Assembly: GCA_963819075.1 (NCBI GenBank)
Contig: CAWFUP010000001.1
Location: 1-64,000 of the forward strand
Direction of reading: 5' to 3'
Origin: CAVQBJ01 sp963819075
GTDB lineage: Bacteria > Actinomycetota > Thermoleophilia > Solirubrobacterales > Solirubrobacteraceae
Length of the DNA stretch: 64,000 nucleotides
In this document: positions 47,170 to 55,872 of the stretch, one piece after another
How positions within the stretch are numbered: position 1 is the stretch's first letter
Layout of the letters: each line of letters starts with the position of its first letter
Made by a program: the position numbers and the translations under genes
Notes under the pieces: model-generated
The model's database searches: none
The model's input: only the letters and a program-made list of their open reading frames with translations
What the model was told of the DNA's origin: nothing

Positions 47170-49287
47170 ATGAGGCGGGCAGAGCGCTGGCGGACGCGCC
47201 GCGCAATAAGGGTCATCGCTGGCCTGTCCGGTGCCGTCGCGTTGAGCGCGGGGCCGGTCGCGTCGGACGCCCCGGCTACCCCGTCGCGCGGCGCGGGAGG
47301 GCCTGCGGCCGTGTTACTGGCGAACGTTCCGGCGTTGTCGTTCGGGGGAGCCGTGAGCGACGGCGTGAGCACTCAAAGCCACACCGACCCCACGGAGGAC
47401 CCGGTCCGGCTGACCGCGGTGTCCTGCCCGACCGCGAGTCTCTGCGTCGCCGTCGGGCAGGGCGGCGAGATGCAGTACACCCGCCGTCCGCGTGGCGGCT
47501 CGCGGGCGTGGAGCTTGCCGCAACCGATCGTGCCGCGGCCGGCCTCCTTCGGTGAGGCGTTCATCGCGATCGCCTGTCCCGCGATCTCGCTGTGCGTCGC
47601 GGTCTCAGCGGACGGCTGGGTGGTCACTTCGACGCGTCCGGCTCGGGGAGCACAGGCGTGGAGCGCCCCATTTCGAATCCGCGGCCTGCCGTCTGTGAAT
47701 GATCTCGCCTGTCCGTCGGTGAGGCTGTGCGTGGTCGTGGGGCACGGCGGCATCGCCGACTCGCGCGACCCTGCCGCAGGCCGAGATGCTTGGGGCGCTG
47801 CGGCCCGCGTGAGCGATAGCGATAGCGTCGGTGCCGTAGCGTGCGCCTCGACCTCCCTCTGCGTTGCGTTTGACGGGGGCAAGCTGCTGTCGAGCACCCG
47901 TCCCGCCGACGGCGCGCGCGCCTGGACGCAACCGGCCCGGATCGACAAATGGGGCAACATCGACGCGGCGAGCTGCCCGTCGGTAAGGCTGTGCATCGCC
48001 ATCGATGCTGAGGGCGACGTCCAAAGCTCACGCGATCCGGCGGCCGGCCCGCGAGCCTGGTCGCGCCCGGCCGCCGTGGATGCCAATGCGGCCGAGTCCC
48101 TCTCGAGCGTGAGCTGCCCAACGGCGCGTCTGTGCGTCGCGTTCGACGGTTGGGGCAGCGTCCTGTCGTCAACGCAACCCGCTGTCGGCGCCACCTGGAA
48201 ATCGCCAGTCGCGGTCGATCCAGCGTCGGAGTTCTACAACTTCACCGTCGGCGTGTCGGTGTCGTGCCCGAGCGCAACGCTTTGCGTCGGCGTCGACGAC
48301 GAGGGACACATCCTTACCTCCAGCGAACCCGTCGGCGGGATCAGGGCCTGGGCAAAGGCAGATGATGTCTTCTCACCGGCCATCGCCTCGCTCGCGTGCC
48401 CGTCCGCGTCGCTGTGCGTCGCCGCCGACGGCACCGGCGATCTCCTGGTATCAAACGCGCCACGGCGCAGCGGGACATGGGAGATCGTCTACGACGACCG
48501 CCACTTCGGCAGCGAAGGCAACGGCGGCCTCGTCTCGTGCCCGTCGGTCCGACTGTGCGTCGCATACGTCGGCGGCGTAATGCTGGCCTCCACGCACCCC
48601 GGCACGTCGCGGAGCGACTGGAGCTCGCCCTCGACGCTACCGAGCGACACCCTCCTTGTGGATCTCTCCTGCCCGTCCGAACAGCTGTGCGTCGGCGTCG
48701 ACGGCCCTGACGTCCTCGTCTCGCGCGACCCGGCCACCGGGGCGGGCTCGTGGAGCAGCCCCCTGAACCTCGTGCCGGGGAGTGACTGGGGAGGCAGCGT
48801 GGCGTGCGCATCGCCGCGGCTATGCCTCGTCGTCGAGGCATACACGCTGATCACCAGCACAGACCCAGCGGCCCACTCCACCGCCTGGACGATCCATCAC
48901 AGCCCGGCACCCGGCCAGCTGACCGCTCTCACCTGCCCGACCGATCGGCTGTGCGTCGGCTTCAACGCCGCTGGAAATCTCCTCACAACCCGTGACCCCA
49001 CCGGAGGCCCGAACGCGTGGATCGACCGAGGACACGTGGCAACCATTCGTGGCAACCTCGACACCCCGGCAGTCCAGGCGCTCGCCTGTGCGTCAACTCA
49101 CCTGTGCGTGGCCGGGCAGGCCGACGGAACGCTGCTCGTCTCAACCAACCCTGAAGCCGGCCGCGCCGCTTGGCACGCCACCAGCGCACACGGCCTTGGA
49201 CCGACCAACGCGCTGGCCTGCACAACGCCACCCCAGTGCATCGCCGGGGACATCTACGGCGAACTCTCCGCTGGGACCCCGCCATAG
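47170..49287 (+). CDS. secreted protein with fourteen SCP..LCV repeats
   Basis: 705 residues. Twin-Arg-rich N-terminus followed by a weak hydrophobic segment (IRVIAGLSGAVALSAGPVAS), consistent with a signal peptide. From about residue 75, fourteen units of roughly 45 residues follow, each with (S/A)CP(S/T)..LC(V)AV...G.(V/L)..S..P..G...W(S). The two Cys per unit probably pair. The pattern suggests one or two beta-propellers. Related to the seven-repeat protein at 159-1751, but here the strand ends in a Trp and a Gly-rich turn. No catalytic motif; perhaps adhesion or ligand binding outside the cell. Confidence 0.8.
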   Translation: MRRAERWRTRRAIRVIAGLSGAVALSAGPVASDAPATPSRGAGGPAAVLLANVPALSFGGAVSDGVSTQSHTDPTEDPVRLTAVSCPTASLCVAVGQGGEMQYTRRPRGGSRAWSLPQPIVPRPASFGEAFIAIACPAISLCVAVSADGWVVTSTRPARGAQAWSAPFRIRGLPSVNDLACPSVRLCVVVGHGGIADSRDPAAGRDAWGAAARVSDSDSVGAVACASTSLCVAFDGGKLLSSTRPADGARAWTQPARIDKWGNIDAASCPSVRLCIAIDAEGDVQSSRDPAAGPRAWSRPAAVDANAAESLSSVSCPTARLCVAFDGWGSVLSSTQPAVGATWKSPVAVDPASEFYNFTVGVSVSCPSATLCVGVDDEGHILTSSEPVGGIRAWAKADDVFSPAIASLACPSASLCVAADGTGDLLVSNAPRRSGTWEIVYDDRHFGSEGNGGLVSCPSVRLCVAYVGGVMLASTHPGTSRSDWSSPSTLPSDTLLVDLSCPSEQLCVGVDGPDVLVSRDPATGAGSWSSPLNLVPGSDWGGSVACASPRLCLVVEAYTLITSTDPAAHSTAWTIHHSPAPGQLTALTCPTDRLCVGFNAAGNLLTTRDPTGGPNAWIDRGHVATIRGNLDTPAVQALACASTHLCVAGQADGTLLVSTNPEAGRAAWHATSAHGLGPTNALACTTPPQCIAGDIYGELSAGTPP

Positions 49288-49932
49288 GCGCTGCGGACCG
49301 GGCGAAAGCCTGCAACGCTGGGCAGTACGCAGACTGGCCTCGCCCGGTGACGAGCAGCCAGCCCCGCCGACACCTCCTGCGTCGCCATTCCGACCGCGCG
49401 AGACGCGGCCCAGGCGCGATGGAAGTGATCGTCGGGCACAGCAACTAGACGATCGAGATGGGGCGGCCTCGTGTGCGCGCCGATCGGGAGTCAGTCGCCC
49501 GGCTTGTACGGCTTGAACGGGCCAGCCTGTGGCCGCGGCGCCCGGCGCGATCGTCGCCGGCGGGCAGACACTACGCCGCCGAGTGCGCCGAACGCGGCCG
49601 CTGTCAACGTGATCGCCAAGCGAGCTTCGCGCGGGCCCAAGTTGCTGTGAGGGACCGAGAACGCTGAATGCCAAATGCGTCTGCCGGCGACCGAGGGGCG
49701 TCAGGCAGCGCAATCGCTGTTTCGACAGCCGCTCGGCGCGCCGCCGTCGCTGAAGACTGATTCAGAGTCCCACCGCTCTGGCCTGCGTCCACCAAGGACG
49801 TATCTACGCGCCCCAGCGTGTTCCTAAGATCCGGCGCCGCGCCCGACTACTGCGCCGTCAGACCACTGGCACCGGCCACTCCGATCGATGCGCTCGTCAG
49901 GCAGGATGCCAGCCTGCCCGGCGGCTACCGAT
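49288..49932. other. 645-bp gap, nothing recognised
   Basis: Short Arg-rich frames on both strands without family features and no tRNA-like fold seen. It lies between the stops of two convergent genes. Confidence 0.45.
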
Positions 49933-51828
49933 TCACGCTCGAGTAGCTCCTTCCTCGTACATACCGTTGAAGACATCCGCGAACTTGCGGTTGACCACGC
50001 TTCGCTTGACCTTCAGTGTCGGCGTCAGCTCACCCTCTTGCTGGGAGAGTTCGCGGTCGAGGATCGCAAAGCGCTTGATCTGCTCGATGCGGGCGAAGTG
50101 CTCGTTCACGCCATCGACCGCGCGCTGGATCTCGGCTCGCACGCGCTCGTCGGTGGCCATCGCGGACACGTCGGGCGGCCTGCCCAGCTGCTCGGCCAGC
50201 TTGGGCGCCTCGTCGGGATCCAGCGTGATGAGCGCCACCAGATACGGCCGGTCGTCGCCGTGCACGACGGCGTCGGAGATCCAGCGCACCTGCCTGAGCG
50301 CGTTCTCGACATTGGACGCCGAGATGTTCTTGCCGCTCGAGGTGATGATGAGGTCCTTCTTGCGTCCGGTGATCTTCACGAAGCCGTCGGCGTCGATCGA
50401 GCCGAGGTCGCCGGTGGCCAGCCAACCGCCAGGCAGCGTCTCGAGGGTGGCCATCTCGTCCTTGAAGTAGCCGCCGAAGACGTTTGACCCCCGAGCCAGC
50501 AGTTCACCGTCGTCGGCGACGCGCATCTCGAGCGTGGGCACCGGCTTGCCGACGGTGCCCATCTTCATCTCGAGGTCCGTGTTGATCGTGCCGGCCGCAC
50601 ACGTCTCGGTCATCCCCCACGCCTCCACCAGCAGCAGGCCGCAGGCGTCGAAGAACTCGAGCACCTCGTCGGCAATCGGCGCTGCGGCCGTGACCGCCAG
50701 CTCCAGTCGGCCGCCGAACAAGTCACGCACCTTCGAGAGCACGAGCCGGTCGGCCAAACGGTGTTGGACGGCAAGGAACCGGCCCGGCGCGACGCCGCGG
50801 CGCTCGAGCTCGCGCACCCGGTGACCGACCTGCAGCGCCCAGCCGAACAGCGCTCGCTTGGGCCGCGGCTCGTCGGCGATCCCGCTGGTGGCGGCCGTGT
50901 GGATCTTCTCCCACACGTGCGGCACCGATGGGAAGAAGGTCGGGCGAGCCTCACGCAGGTCATCGAGCAGGAGCTTGGGGTCGCGCTGCCAGTAGATGAG
51001 TGTGCCGCCGAGGTCCAGCGTGAACATCTGCACGATGCGGGAGAACACGTGCGCCAGCGGGAGGAACATGAAGAACTCGATCGGCGCATCGGAGCGGGAC
51101 AGGTCCAAGCGTTCCTCGAGCGTGTGGGTTGCCGCCATGAAGTTGCGATGGCTGAGGATGCAGCCCTTCGGCGGCCCAGTGGTGCCGGAGGTGTACACCA
51201 GGCTGGCCATGCTCTCGGGGTCGACCGCGGCGACGCGGGCGTCGACCTGCTCCTCGGGCACCTCGGCGCCGCGCTTGATGAGATCGTCCAGGCTGAGCGA
51301 GCCCTCGCGCGCGCCATCGAGGGCGATCACGTGTTCCAGCGCTGGGCAGCGATCGCGAACCTGCTCGATCTTCGCCAGCTGGGCGGCGTCCTCGCAGATC
51401 ACCGCTCGCGCCTCGGAGTGGCGCAGCACGTATTCGCACTCCTCGGGCGAGTTGGTCTGGTAGATCGGAGCCACGACGGTCGCCGCGCAGAAGCTGCCGG
51501 CGTCTGCGATCGTCCACTCCGGTCGAGTGTCGGCCAGGATCGATACCCGCTCCCCGGGCAGGATCCCGAGCGCGATCAGTCCCCTGGCGATGTCGCGCGC
51601 GGAGCGGACGAGCTGACTGTAGGAGACCTCGCGCCAGCTGCCTGCCTCCTTGTAGCGCAGCGCAACGCCGGCGCGATCACCCGAGCGCAAGATCATGGCT
51701 CCCACCGTCTGCGCTCCGGTTGACAGGTCGAGTGCCGTGTGCTCGCTCCCCGGCGCCGGCGGCGCCTCGGCACGTGACGTCGATCCGACGGCCGGTGCCG
51801 CGGTGCGTGTGATCGGGTCTGTGGCCAT
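49933..51828 (-). CDS. fadD: long-chain fatty acid-CoA ligase (FadD15-like)
   Basis: 631 residues of the adenylate-forming family. Motifs: LVYTSGTTGPPKGCILSHRN (ATP/AMP signature), LPLAHVFSRIVQMF, EAWGMTETCAAG, TGDLGSIDADGFVKITGRKK, DLIITSSGKNISASNVE, and the C-terminal lysine region ELTPTLKVKRSVV. The length and the FMFLPLAHVFSR and LFGWALQVG stretches fit the bacterial FadD15/long-chain group that activates fatty acids to acyl-CoA. ATG 51828 is chosen: it has a very good ribosome binding site (GAGGGAGGGG just upstream), and the longer frame to 52188 is non-coding in style. It could provide or degrade acyl chains related to the polyketide synthase substrate, but it is 22 kb away. Confidence 0.92.
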   Translation of the reverse strand: MATDPITRTAAPAVGSTSRAEAPPAPGSEHTALDLSTGAQTVGAMILRSGDRAGVALRYKEAGSWREVSYSQLVRSARDIARGLIALGILPGERVSILADTRPEWTIADAGSFCAATVVAPIYQTNSPEECEYVLRHSEARAVICEDAAQLAKIEQVRDRCPALEHVIALDGAREGSLSLDDLIKRGAEVPEEQVDARVAAVDPESMASLVYTSGTTGPPKGCILSHRNFMAATHTLEERLDLSRSDAPIEFFMFLPLAHVFSRIVQMFTLDLGGTLIYWQRDPKLLLDDLREARPTFFPSVPHVWEKIHTAATSGIADEPRPKRALFGWALQVGHRVRELERRGVAPGRFLAVQHRLADRLVLSKVRDLFGGRLELAVTAAAPIADEVLEFFDACGLLLVEAWGMTETCAAGTINTDLEMKMGTVGKPVPTLEMRVADDGELLARGSNVFGGYFKDEMATLETLPGGWLATGDLGSIDADGFVKITGRKKDLIITSSGKNISASNVENALRQVRWISDAVVHGDDRPYLVALITLDPDEAPKLAEQLGRPPDVSAMATDERVRAEIQRAVDGVNEHFARIEQIKRFAILDRELSQQEGELTPTLKVKRSVVNRKFADVFNGMYEEGATRA

Positions 51829-52199
51829 GCGCCCCTCCCTCTCGAACAACCACGGCCGTGTCTGGAAACCTCTGTTCCCGTGCGGGCCGCCGATCAAGCC
51901 ACCATTCCACCTGCGCCGCCTGAGCGCATCGGCACAAACCCCGATTGTGCTCGGTGTTTCACCTCCGCGACGCCTTCCACGGGGCCGGCCTGGGCCGAGG
52001 ACTGCCCATCGCGCGAACGCTCGCCGCGGAGCGCGTGTGCCGGTGCACATCCATTTCGCGGCCATCTTGTGCCCACGCGATAGAGGCATTACCGTAGTCT
52101 GACCCTGCAAGGGGTACGCGTGTGCGAGGCGAGGGGTCGGTGAGACCCCATCCGCAGGGGGTCGCCGAGACACGCAGGTCTCGATCACGGAGAGTCAGG
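51829..52199. other. 371-bp divergent intergenic region
   Basis: Separates the acyl-CoA ligase from the secreted protein on the other strand and must hold both promoters; no clear -10/-35 pair seen. Confidence 0.4.
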
Positions 52200-53264
52200 A
52201 TGGTTGAGCGCAAGAGGGTGCTGGTCGCTGTGGTGCCCGCGGTCGTCGCGGCGGCGATCTTCGCTGTCGCCGCCTTTCCGGCGACCTCCGGAGCGACGCC
52301 ATCGGGCACGCAGTCGGTGACGGCTAACGCCACGCTCACGTGCCTGGCCCAGGCGTACGGCGTCGGCGTCCTGCTGCCCAACCCCCTTGACGTGGCGGTG
52401 ACGGGAACGCTTCCCCAGACCGTGAACCCGGGCGACGCGTTGGCGCTCACGAATGCAAGCGTGACCTTCACCAGCGCGGCAATTCCAACCACGGTGACCC
52501 AGGTGCTTGGCTCGGCCAGCGCGACGGGCTCGCTGAGCAGCTTCCCCCTCGACGTGTCCGGTTCCTCGACCGCCACGATCAACATGGCCGCCGGAGGCCT
52601 CCCGATCTCGGTCAGCGACATCGTCGGTGGGCAGCCGCTCACGATTCCGGTCCCTGCCACCGGCCCCTTCACCCTCCCGCTCGGCACGGTGACCGGAGCG
52701 GCGGGAACGACCGTCGCCGTGTCGCTCGACACGACGCCCGGCTTCTCCGGAACCACGCCGACCGGCAAGGGCATGGTCGCGTCGCTGACCGGGACGTCGC
52801 ATCTCGGCAGTGCCCCGGTGACGATCATCTGCACGGACTCGGCGGCGACCCTCGGCACCGTGGCCGTCGTGGCGCCGGCGACGACCGCCACCACGTCGAC
52901 GACATCTGCGACCTCCACGACGCAAACGACGACGACGACTGGCACGCTGCCGACGGGCCCGCCGGGCCACAGCAAGCCGTCGACTCCGAAATTGACGATC
53001 ACCCACCGCTTCGCCAAGCCCCGGCTGACGCTCACCGTCCGTGTGCCCGCGACCGTTCGTGGACTGGTCACGATCAAGTACGGCGCCTACCGTGGCCGCA
53101 AGCTCGTGGCGTTCGCCGGCCAACGCGTCAAGCCGCGTCGCGGCGTCGCACAGATGACATTCACCCTCGGCAAGAGCGCTCTGGCGGCATCGCGCCTGGC
53201 CGTCGCCGCCAGTGCTCCCGGTACGCAGTCCGTGACCGTCATCCTGCCGGGGCCCGCCGGCTGA
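52200..53264 (+). CDS. secreted beta-rich protein with Thr-rich linker
   Basis: 354 residues from ATG 52200 (GGAGAG six bases upstream). Signal peptide about 6-35 (VLVAVVPAVVAAAIFAVAAF then Pro-Ala-Thr-Ser-Gly-Ala). A beta-rich domain (about 40-230) shows a repeated Thr/Ser strand pattern and a Cys pair (Cys near 50 and 222), as in dehydratase/cyclase-like secreted proteins of actinobacteria such as DUF6801-type. Then follow a Thr/Ser linker (about 235-265) and a C-terminal beta domain (LTLTVRVPATVRGLVTIKYG). Function unknown; exported. Confidence 0.7.
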   Translation: MVERKRVLVAVVPAVVAAAIFAVAAFPATSGATPSGTQSVTANATLTCLAQAYGVGVLLPNPLDVAVTGTLPQTVNPGDALALTNASVTFTSAAIPTTVTQVLGSASATGSLSSFPLDVSGSSTATINMAAGGLPISVSDIVGGQPLTIPVPATGPFTLPLGTVTGAAGTTVAVSLDTTPGFSGTTPTGKGMVASLTGTSHLGSAPVTIICTDSAATLGTVAVVAPATTATTSTTSATSTTQTTTTTGTLPTGPPGHSKPSTPKLTITHRFAKPRLTLTVRVPATVRGLVTIKYGAYRGRKLVAFAGQRVKPRRGVAQMTFTLGKSALAASRLAVAASAPGTQSVTVILPGPAG

Positions 53265-53290
53265 GTGGCGCGTCGCACCTCGGGTCGCCG

Positions 53291-53318
53291 ATATCCCATC
53301 GGATATACTCGGTCCGTG
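53291..53318 (+). promoter_or_regulatory. operator and leaderless promoter of the XRE/nucleotidyltransferase pair
   Basis: Inverted repeat ATATCC-CATC-GGATAT (53291-53306) overlaps a -10-like TATACT (53304-53309). The GTG start codon is at 53316, seven bases after it, the typical spacing for a leaderless transcript. This fits a promoter repressed by the HTH protein it drives. Confidence 0.55.
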
Positions 53319-53660
53319 GACGCAGCGGCGATTCTCCGCCGAACCCGCACCGAGCTCGGCATCACCCAGGCCGAGCTGGCCCGGCTCTCCGGCACCTCTC
53401 AGGCGACGATCTCGGCGTATGAGACGGGCGCCAAGGAGCCCTCGCTGGGAACGTTCGAGCGTCTCCTGGCCGCGATGGACGCGCGCCTCGTGATCGAGCC
53501 GTCAGGCGTTCGCGCTGGCGCGACGCCGCGTCGGCCGTCGCGCCCGCAGCTCATGAAGGCCGGCATGGGCCTCGCGGACGTCCTGGGGCTCGCCGAGGCG
53601 CTGCCGGCTCGCCGACGCACGACGCTGCGCTTCCCGAGGCTCGCGCCGCACCGGGCCTGA
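53316..53660 (+). CDS. XRE-family HTH protein, likely antitoxin
   Basis: 114 residues. Helix-turn-helix near the N-terminus: ILRRTRTELGITQAELARLS, then GTSQATISAYETGAKEPSLG, then TFERLLAAMDARLVIE. The C-terminal 45 residues (KAGMGLADVLGLAEALPARR) are helical and probably bind the partner. GTG 53316 is preferred over the longer frame at 53265 because it follows the promoter directly as a leaderless start. The nucleotidyltransferase gene begins 9 bases after its stop. The layout is that of a toxin-antitoxin operon. Confidence 0.85.
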   Translation: MDAAAILRRTRTELGITQAELARLSGTSQATISAYETGAKEPSLGTFERLLAAMDARLVIEPSGVRAGATPRRPSRPQLMKAGMGLADVLGLAEALPARRRTTLRFPRLAPHRA

Positions 53661-53669
53661 GCCGCTGCG

Positions 53670-54230
53670 ATGACGCTCGCGGAGCGCATCGTGGTACTGC
53701 ACCGCGCACTCGCTCGGCGGCGCATCGCCCACGCGTTCGGAGGCGCCATCGCTCTGGCCTACTGGACGCTCGAACCCCGCGGCACGCGCGACATCGACGT
53801 CAACGTGTTCGCGCCCGCCGAGCACCCCGAGCGCGTGCTGCGCGCCCTGCCCCCGGGCGTCGAGCAGCCGCCTGAGGTCGCCGCGGCGATCGCCCGCGAC
53901 GGCCAGACTCGCCTGTGGTGGGACGACGTCCCGATCGACCTGTTCTTCGACTACGTCCCGCTGCACGCCGCCGCGGCGCGCCACCGTCGCCGGGTGCCCT
54001 TCGCGGGCACGCAGATCCCGGTCCTCGGCCCGACCGAGCTGGCCGCCTTCAAGGTGATGTTCGACCGCACGCGCGACTGGGCCGACGTCGAGGCGATGCT
54101 GGCGGCCGGCACCCTCGACGTCGCCGAGCTGCACAGCACGCTGGCGGAGCTCCTCGACGCCGACGATCCCAGGCTCGCGCGGATCGCCGTCGCGCAGGAG
54201 CGCGCCGCCTCAGGCGCGGCCGACGCGTGA
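53670..54230 (+). CDS. nucleotidyltransferase-fold protein, likely toxin (AbiEii/MNT-like)
   Basis: 186 residues. Minimal nucleotidyltransferase motifs: AFGGAIALAYWTLEPR (Gly-Gly helix), RGTRDIDVNVF (Asp-x-Asp metal ligands) and PIDLFFDY (third Asp). A helical C-terminus follows (PTELAAFKVMFDRTRDWADV), as in AbiEii/DUF1814-like proteins, where LAAFKV...R.KD..D is typical. Relatives transfer nucleotides to tRNA or other targets and block growth unless neutralised by the cognate DNA-binding partner. It directly follows the XRE gene. Confidence 0.85.
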   Translation: MTLAERIVVLHRALARRRIAHAFGGAIALAYWTLEPRGTRDIDVNVFAPAEHPERVLRALPPGVEQPPEVAAAIARDGQTRLWWDDVPIDLFFDYVPLHAAAARHRRRVPFAGTQIPVLGPTELAAFKVMFDRTRDWADVEAMLAAGTLDVAELHSTLAELLDADDPRLARIAVAQERAASGAADA

Positions 54231-54330
54231 GGCGTGGCCGCGTCCCGGCGCTCGCCGCGGAGCCTACCCGGCACGCGAGCCCGCCCTCGCGAACCGCAAC
54301 GGCGGTCCGCCGTCTTGACCTCACTCGTCG

Positions 54331-54723
54331 CTAGCGCTGGCCGACTTCGCCGAACGCACCGCGCAGGCCGACGCAGCCCACGCATCCGACGCAGGCCACG
54401 CAATCGATGCAGCCGAGGCACCCGAGGCAGCCCAGGCACCGGACGTTGCCCAGTCCGCCCACGATCCCGGCGCTGCCCAGAACGGCGGCGCTCGCGAACA
54501 CCCCGGTGCTCCCGACGATTGCCGCACTGCCGAGAATGCCGGCACTCCCGACCACGGCCCCGCTTCCGACCACCCCGGCGCTCCCGACCACCCCGACGCT
54601 GCCAGTCACTCCCAGGCTGGCGCGGCTCGCGGCGGAGTCGGCGGGCCAAACGCCGCGGGCGTCATCGGTTGAAGCCGTCGCTGGACCCGGCGAGCTCTCC
54701 ACGACGCCACAGTACCGTCTCAC
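54331..54723 (-). CDS. Val-Gly-Ser repeat and Cys-x-x-Cys repeat protein
   Basis: 130 residues. After an unremarkable N-terminus (1-35), residues about 38-90 repeat a five/six-residue unit (VGSAGVVGSGAVVGSAGILG). Residues about 95-118 have eight Cys spaced by two residues (CLGCLGCLGCIDCVACVGC, then VGCVG), ending LRGAFG. Regular C-x-x-C spacing with hydrophobic fill suggests a tight solenoid with three residues per side. Codon third positions on this strand are strongly G/C, and the antisense frames look random. Similar Cys-tripeptide tails exist in bacterial proteins of unknown function. Metal binding or self-assembly is possible, not shown. It is transcribed divergently from the hydrolase gene. 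Confidence 0.6.
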   Translation of the reverse strand: MRRYCGVVESSPGPATASTDDARGVWPADSAASRASLGVTGSVGVVGSAGVVGSGAVVGSAGILGSAAIVGSTGVFASAAVLGSAGIVGGLGNVRCLGCLGCLGCIDCVACVGCVGCVGLRGAFGEVGQR

Positions 54724-54752
54724 GTTCGCTTAGGCGCGGCGGTTAACCACGC

Positions 54753-55706
54753 ATGACACGCGATGAAGTCCAATTCACCTCAGGTGCCGAGACCTGCGCC
54801 GCCTGGCTGTACACCCCTGCATCCTCGGCGTCGCTCGCGCCAATCGTCGTCATGGCCCACGGCCTCTCGGGTACGCGCCGTGATCGCCTCGGCGCCTTCG
54901 CGGAGCGTTTCGCCGCCGCGGGCGTCGCTGCTCTCCTCTTCGATCACCGCGGTTTCGGTGACAGCACCGGCGAGTCCGACGTCTTCCGTCCGGCGCGTCA
55001 GCTCGACGATTGGCGTGCGGCGATTGCCTTTGCCCGCTCGCTTCCCATGACCGACGCCGATCGCGTGGCGACGTTCGGATCATCGATGGGCGGCGGAAAC
55101 GCACTTGCCGCGGCCGCTCAGGACCGACGCATTGCCGCGGCGATCAGCCAGGTTCCGTTTCTCGACATCTGGCGCCAGGCCCACCGCCCTTCTCTTCCCG
55201 TCACGACCCGCATGCTGACCGCCGCGATCCTCGGGAGACACCTGCCGGCCGTCGGACAGCCACACCAAGCGGCGTTCATCAACGCGCCAGACAGCGAGGC
55301 CGGCTGGCGCCGCGTCGTCGCCATGGGCGAAGACTCGCGCTGGCGAGACAGCGTCTCGGCCCGCTGGTTGCTCGGCCGCCCCTTCCGGCCCGTCCGTCAC
55401 GCCCGCAGATTGCACTGCCCCTGGCTCGTGTGCGTCGGCGAGGCGGACCAGGTCGCCAAGCCCGGACCGGCCATCGCGGCAGCTCGCCGCGCTCCGCTCG
55501 GCGAGCTGCGCACCTACCCCGGCGTCGATCATTTCGACATCTACGATGGCCCAAACCGCGAGGCGCTACTCGCCGATCAGCTCGAGTTCCTCAGGCGCCA
55601 TCTCCTGGCAACACGAGATCCAGGGCCTCAGGTCCCCGCTTCGGGCGGCCGTGGGACCGCAGTCAGTCCGACGATCGCAGCGAGCGCGATGAGCGCGCCG
55701 CTGTAG
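54753..55706 (+). CDS. alpha/beta hydrolase
   Basis: 317 residues, cytoplasmic. Fold motifs: MAHGLSGTRRDRLGAFAERF (oxyanion region), FDHRGFGDSTGE, nucleophile Ser in FGSSMGGGNALAA, Asp in VGEADQVAKP and His in GVDHFDIYDGP. This DAP2/FrsA-like subgroup includes esterases and peptidases; the substrate cannot be told from sequence. The last 25 residues (TRDPGPQVPASGGRG onward) are poorly conserved in style and overlap an MFS-like remnant on the other strand, so the stop may have been displaced. Confidence 0.88.
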   Translation: MTRDEVQFTSGAETCAAWLYTPASSASLAPIVVMAHGLSGTRRDRLGAFAERFAAAGVAALLFDHRGFGDSTGESDVFRPARQLDDWRAAIAFARSLPMTDADRVATFGSSMGGGNALAAAAQDRRIAAAISQVPFLDIWRQAHRPSLPVTTRMLTAAILGRHLPAVGQPHQAAFINAPDSEAGWRRVVAMGEDSRWRDSVSARWLLGRPFRPVRHARRLHCPWLVCVGEADQVAKPGPAIAAARRAPLGELRTYPGVDHFDIYDGPNREALLADQLEFLRRHLLATRDPGPQVPASGGRGTAVSPTIAASAMSAPL

Positions 55707-55760
55707 AGCAGGATCCCGCGGAAGGCATTGACGAGCGCGACGGCGTCGAAACCGTGCAAA
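55628..55760 (-). pseudogene. C-terminal remnant of an MFS transporter
   Basis: A minus-strand frame reads ALHGFDAVALVNAFRGILLY, then SGALIALAAIVGLTAV, then PRPPEAGT and stop at 55628-55630. This is the pattern of the last helix of DHA2-type transporters. In the next frame just upstream, VLVATIVTTVGG resembles the preceding helix, so a frame break is likely; no 5' part of the gene remains before the S53 protease gene. Confidence 0.4.
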
Positions 55761-55872
55761 GCCGCCGACCGTGGTGACGATCGTCGCGACAAGCACCAAA
55801 CCGCCCCCGTGCCGTGCAGCGCGACGAGACGCTACCGGCGAGGGCCGGCCAGCTCGGTCAGCCGCCCGCGGC

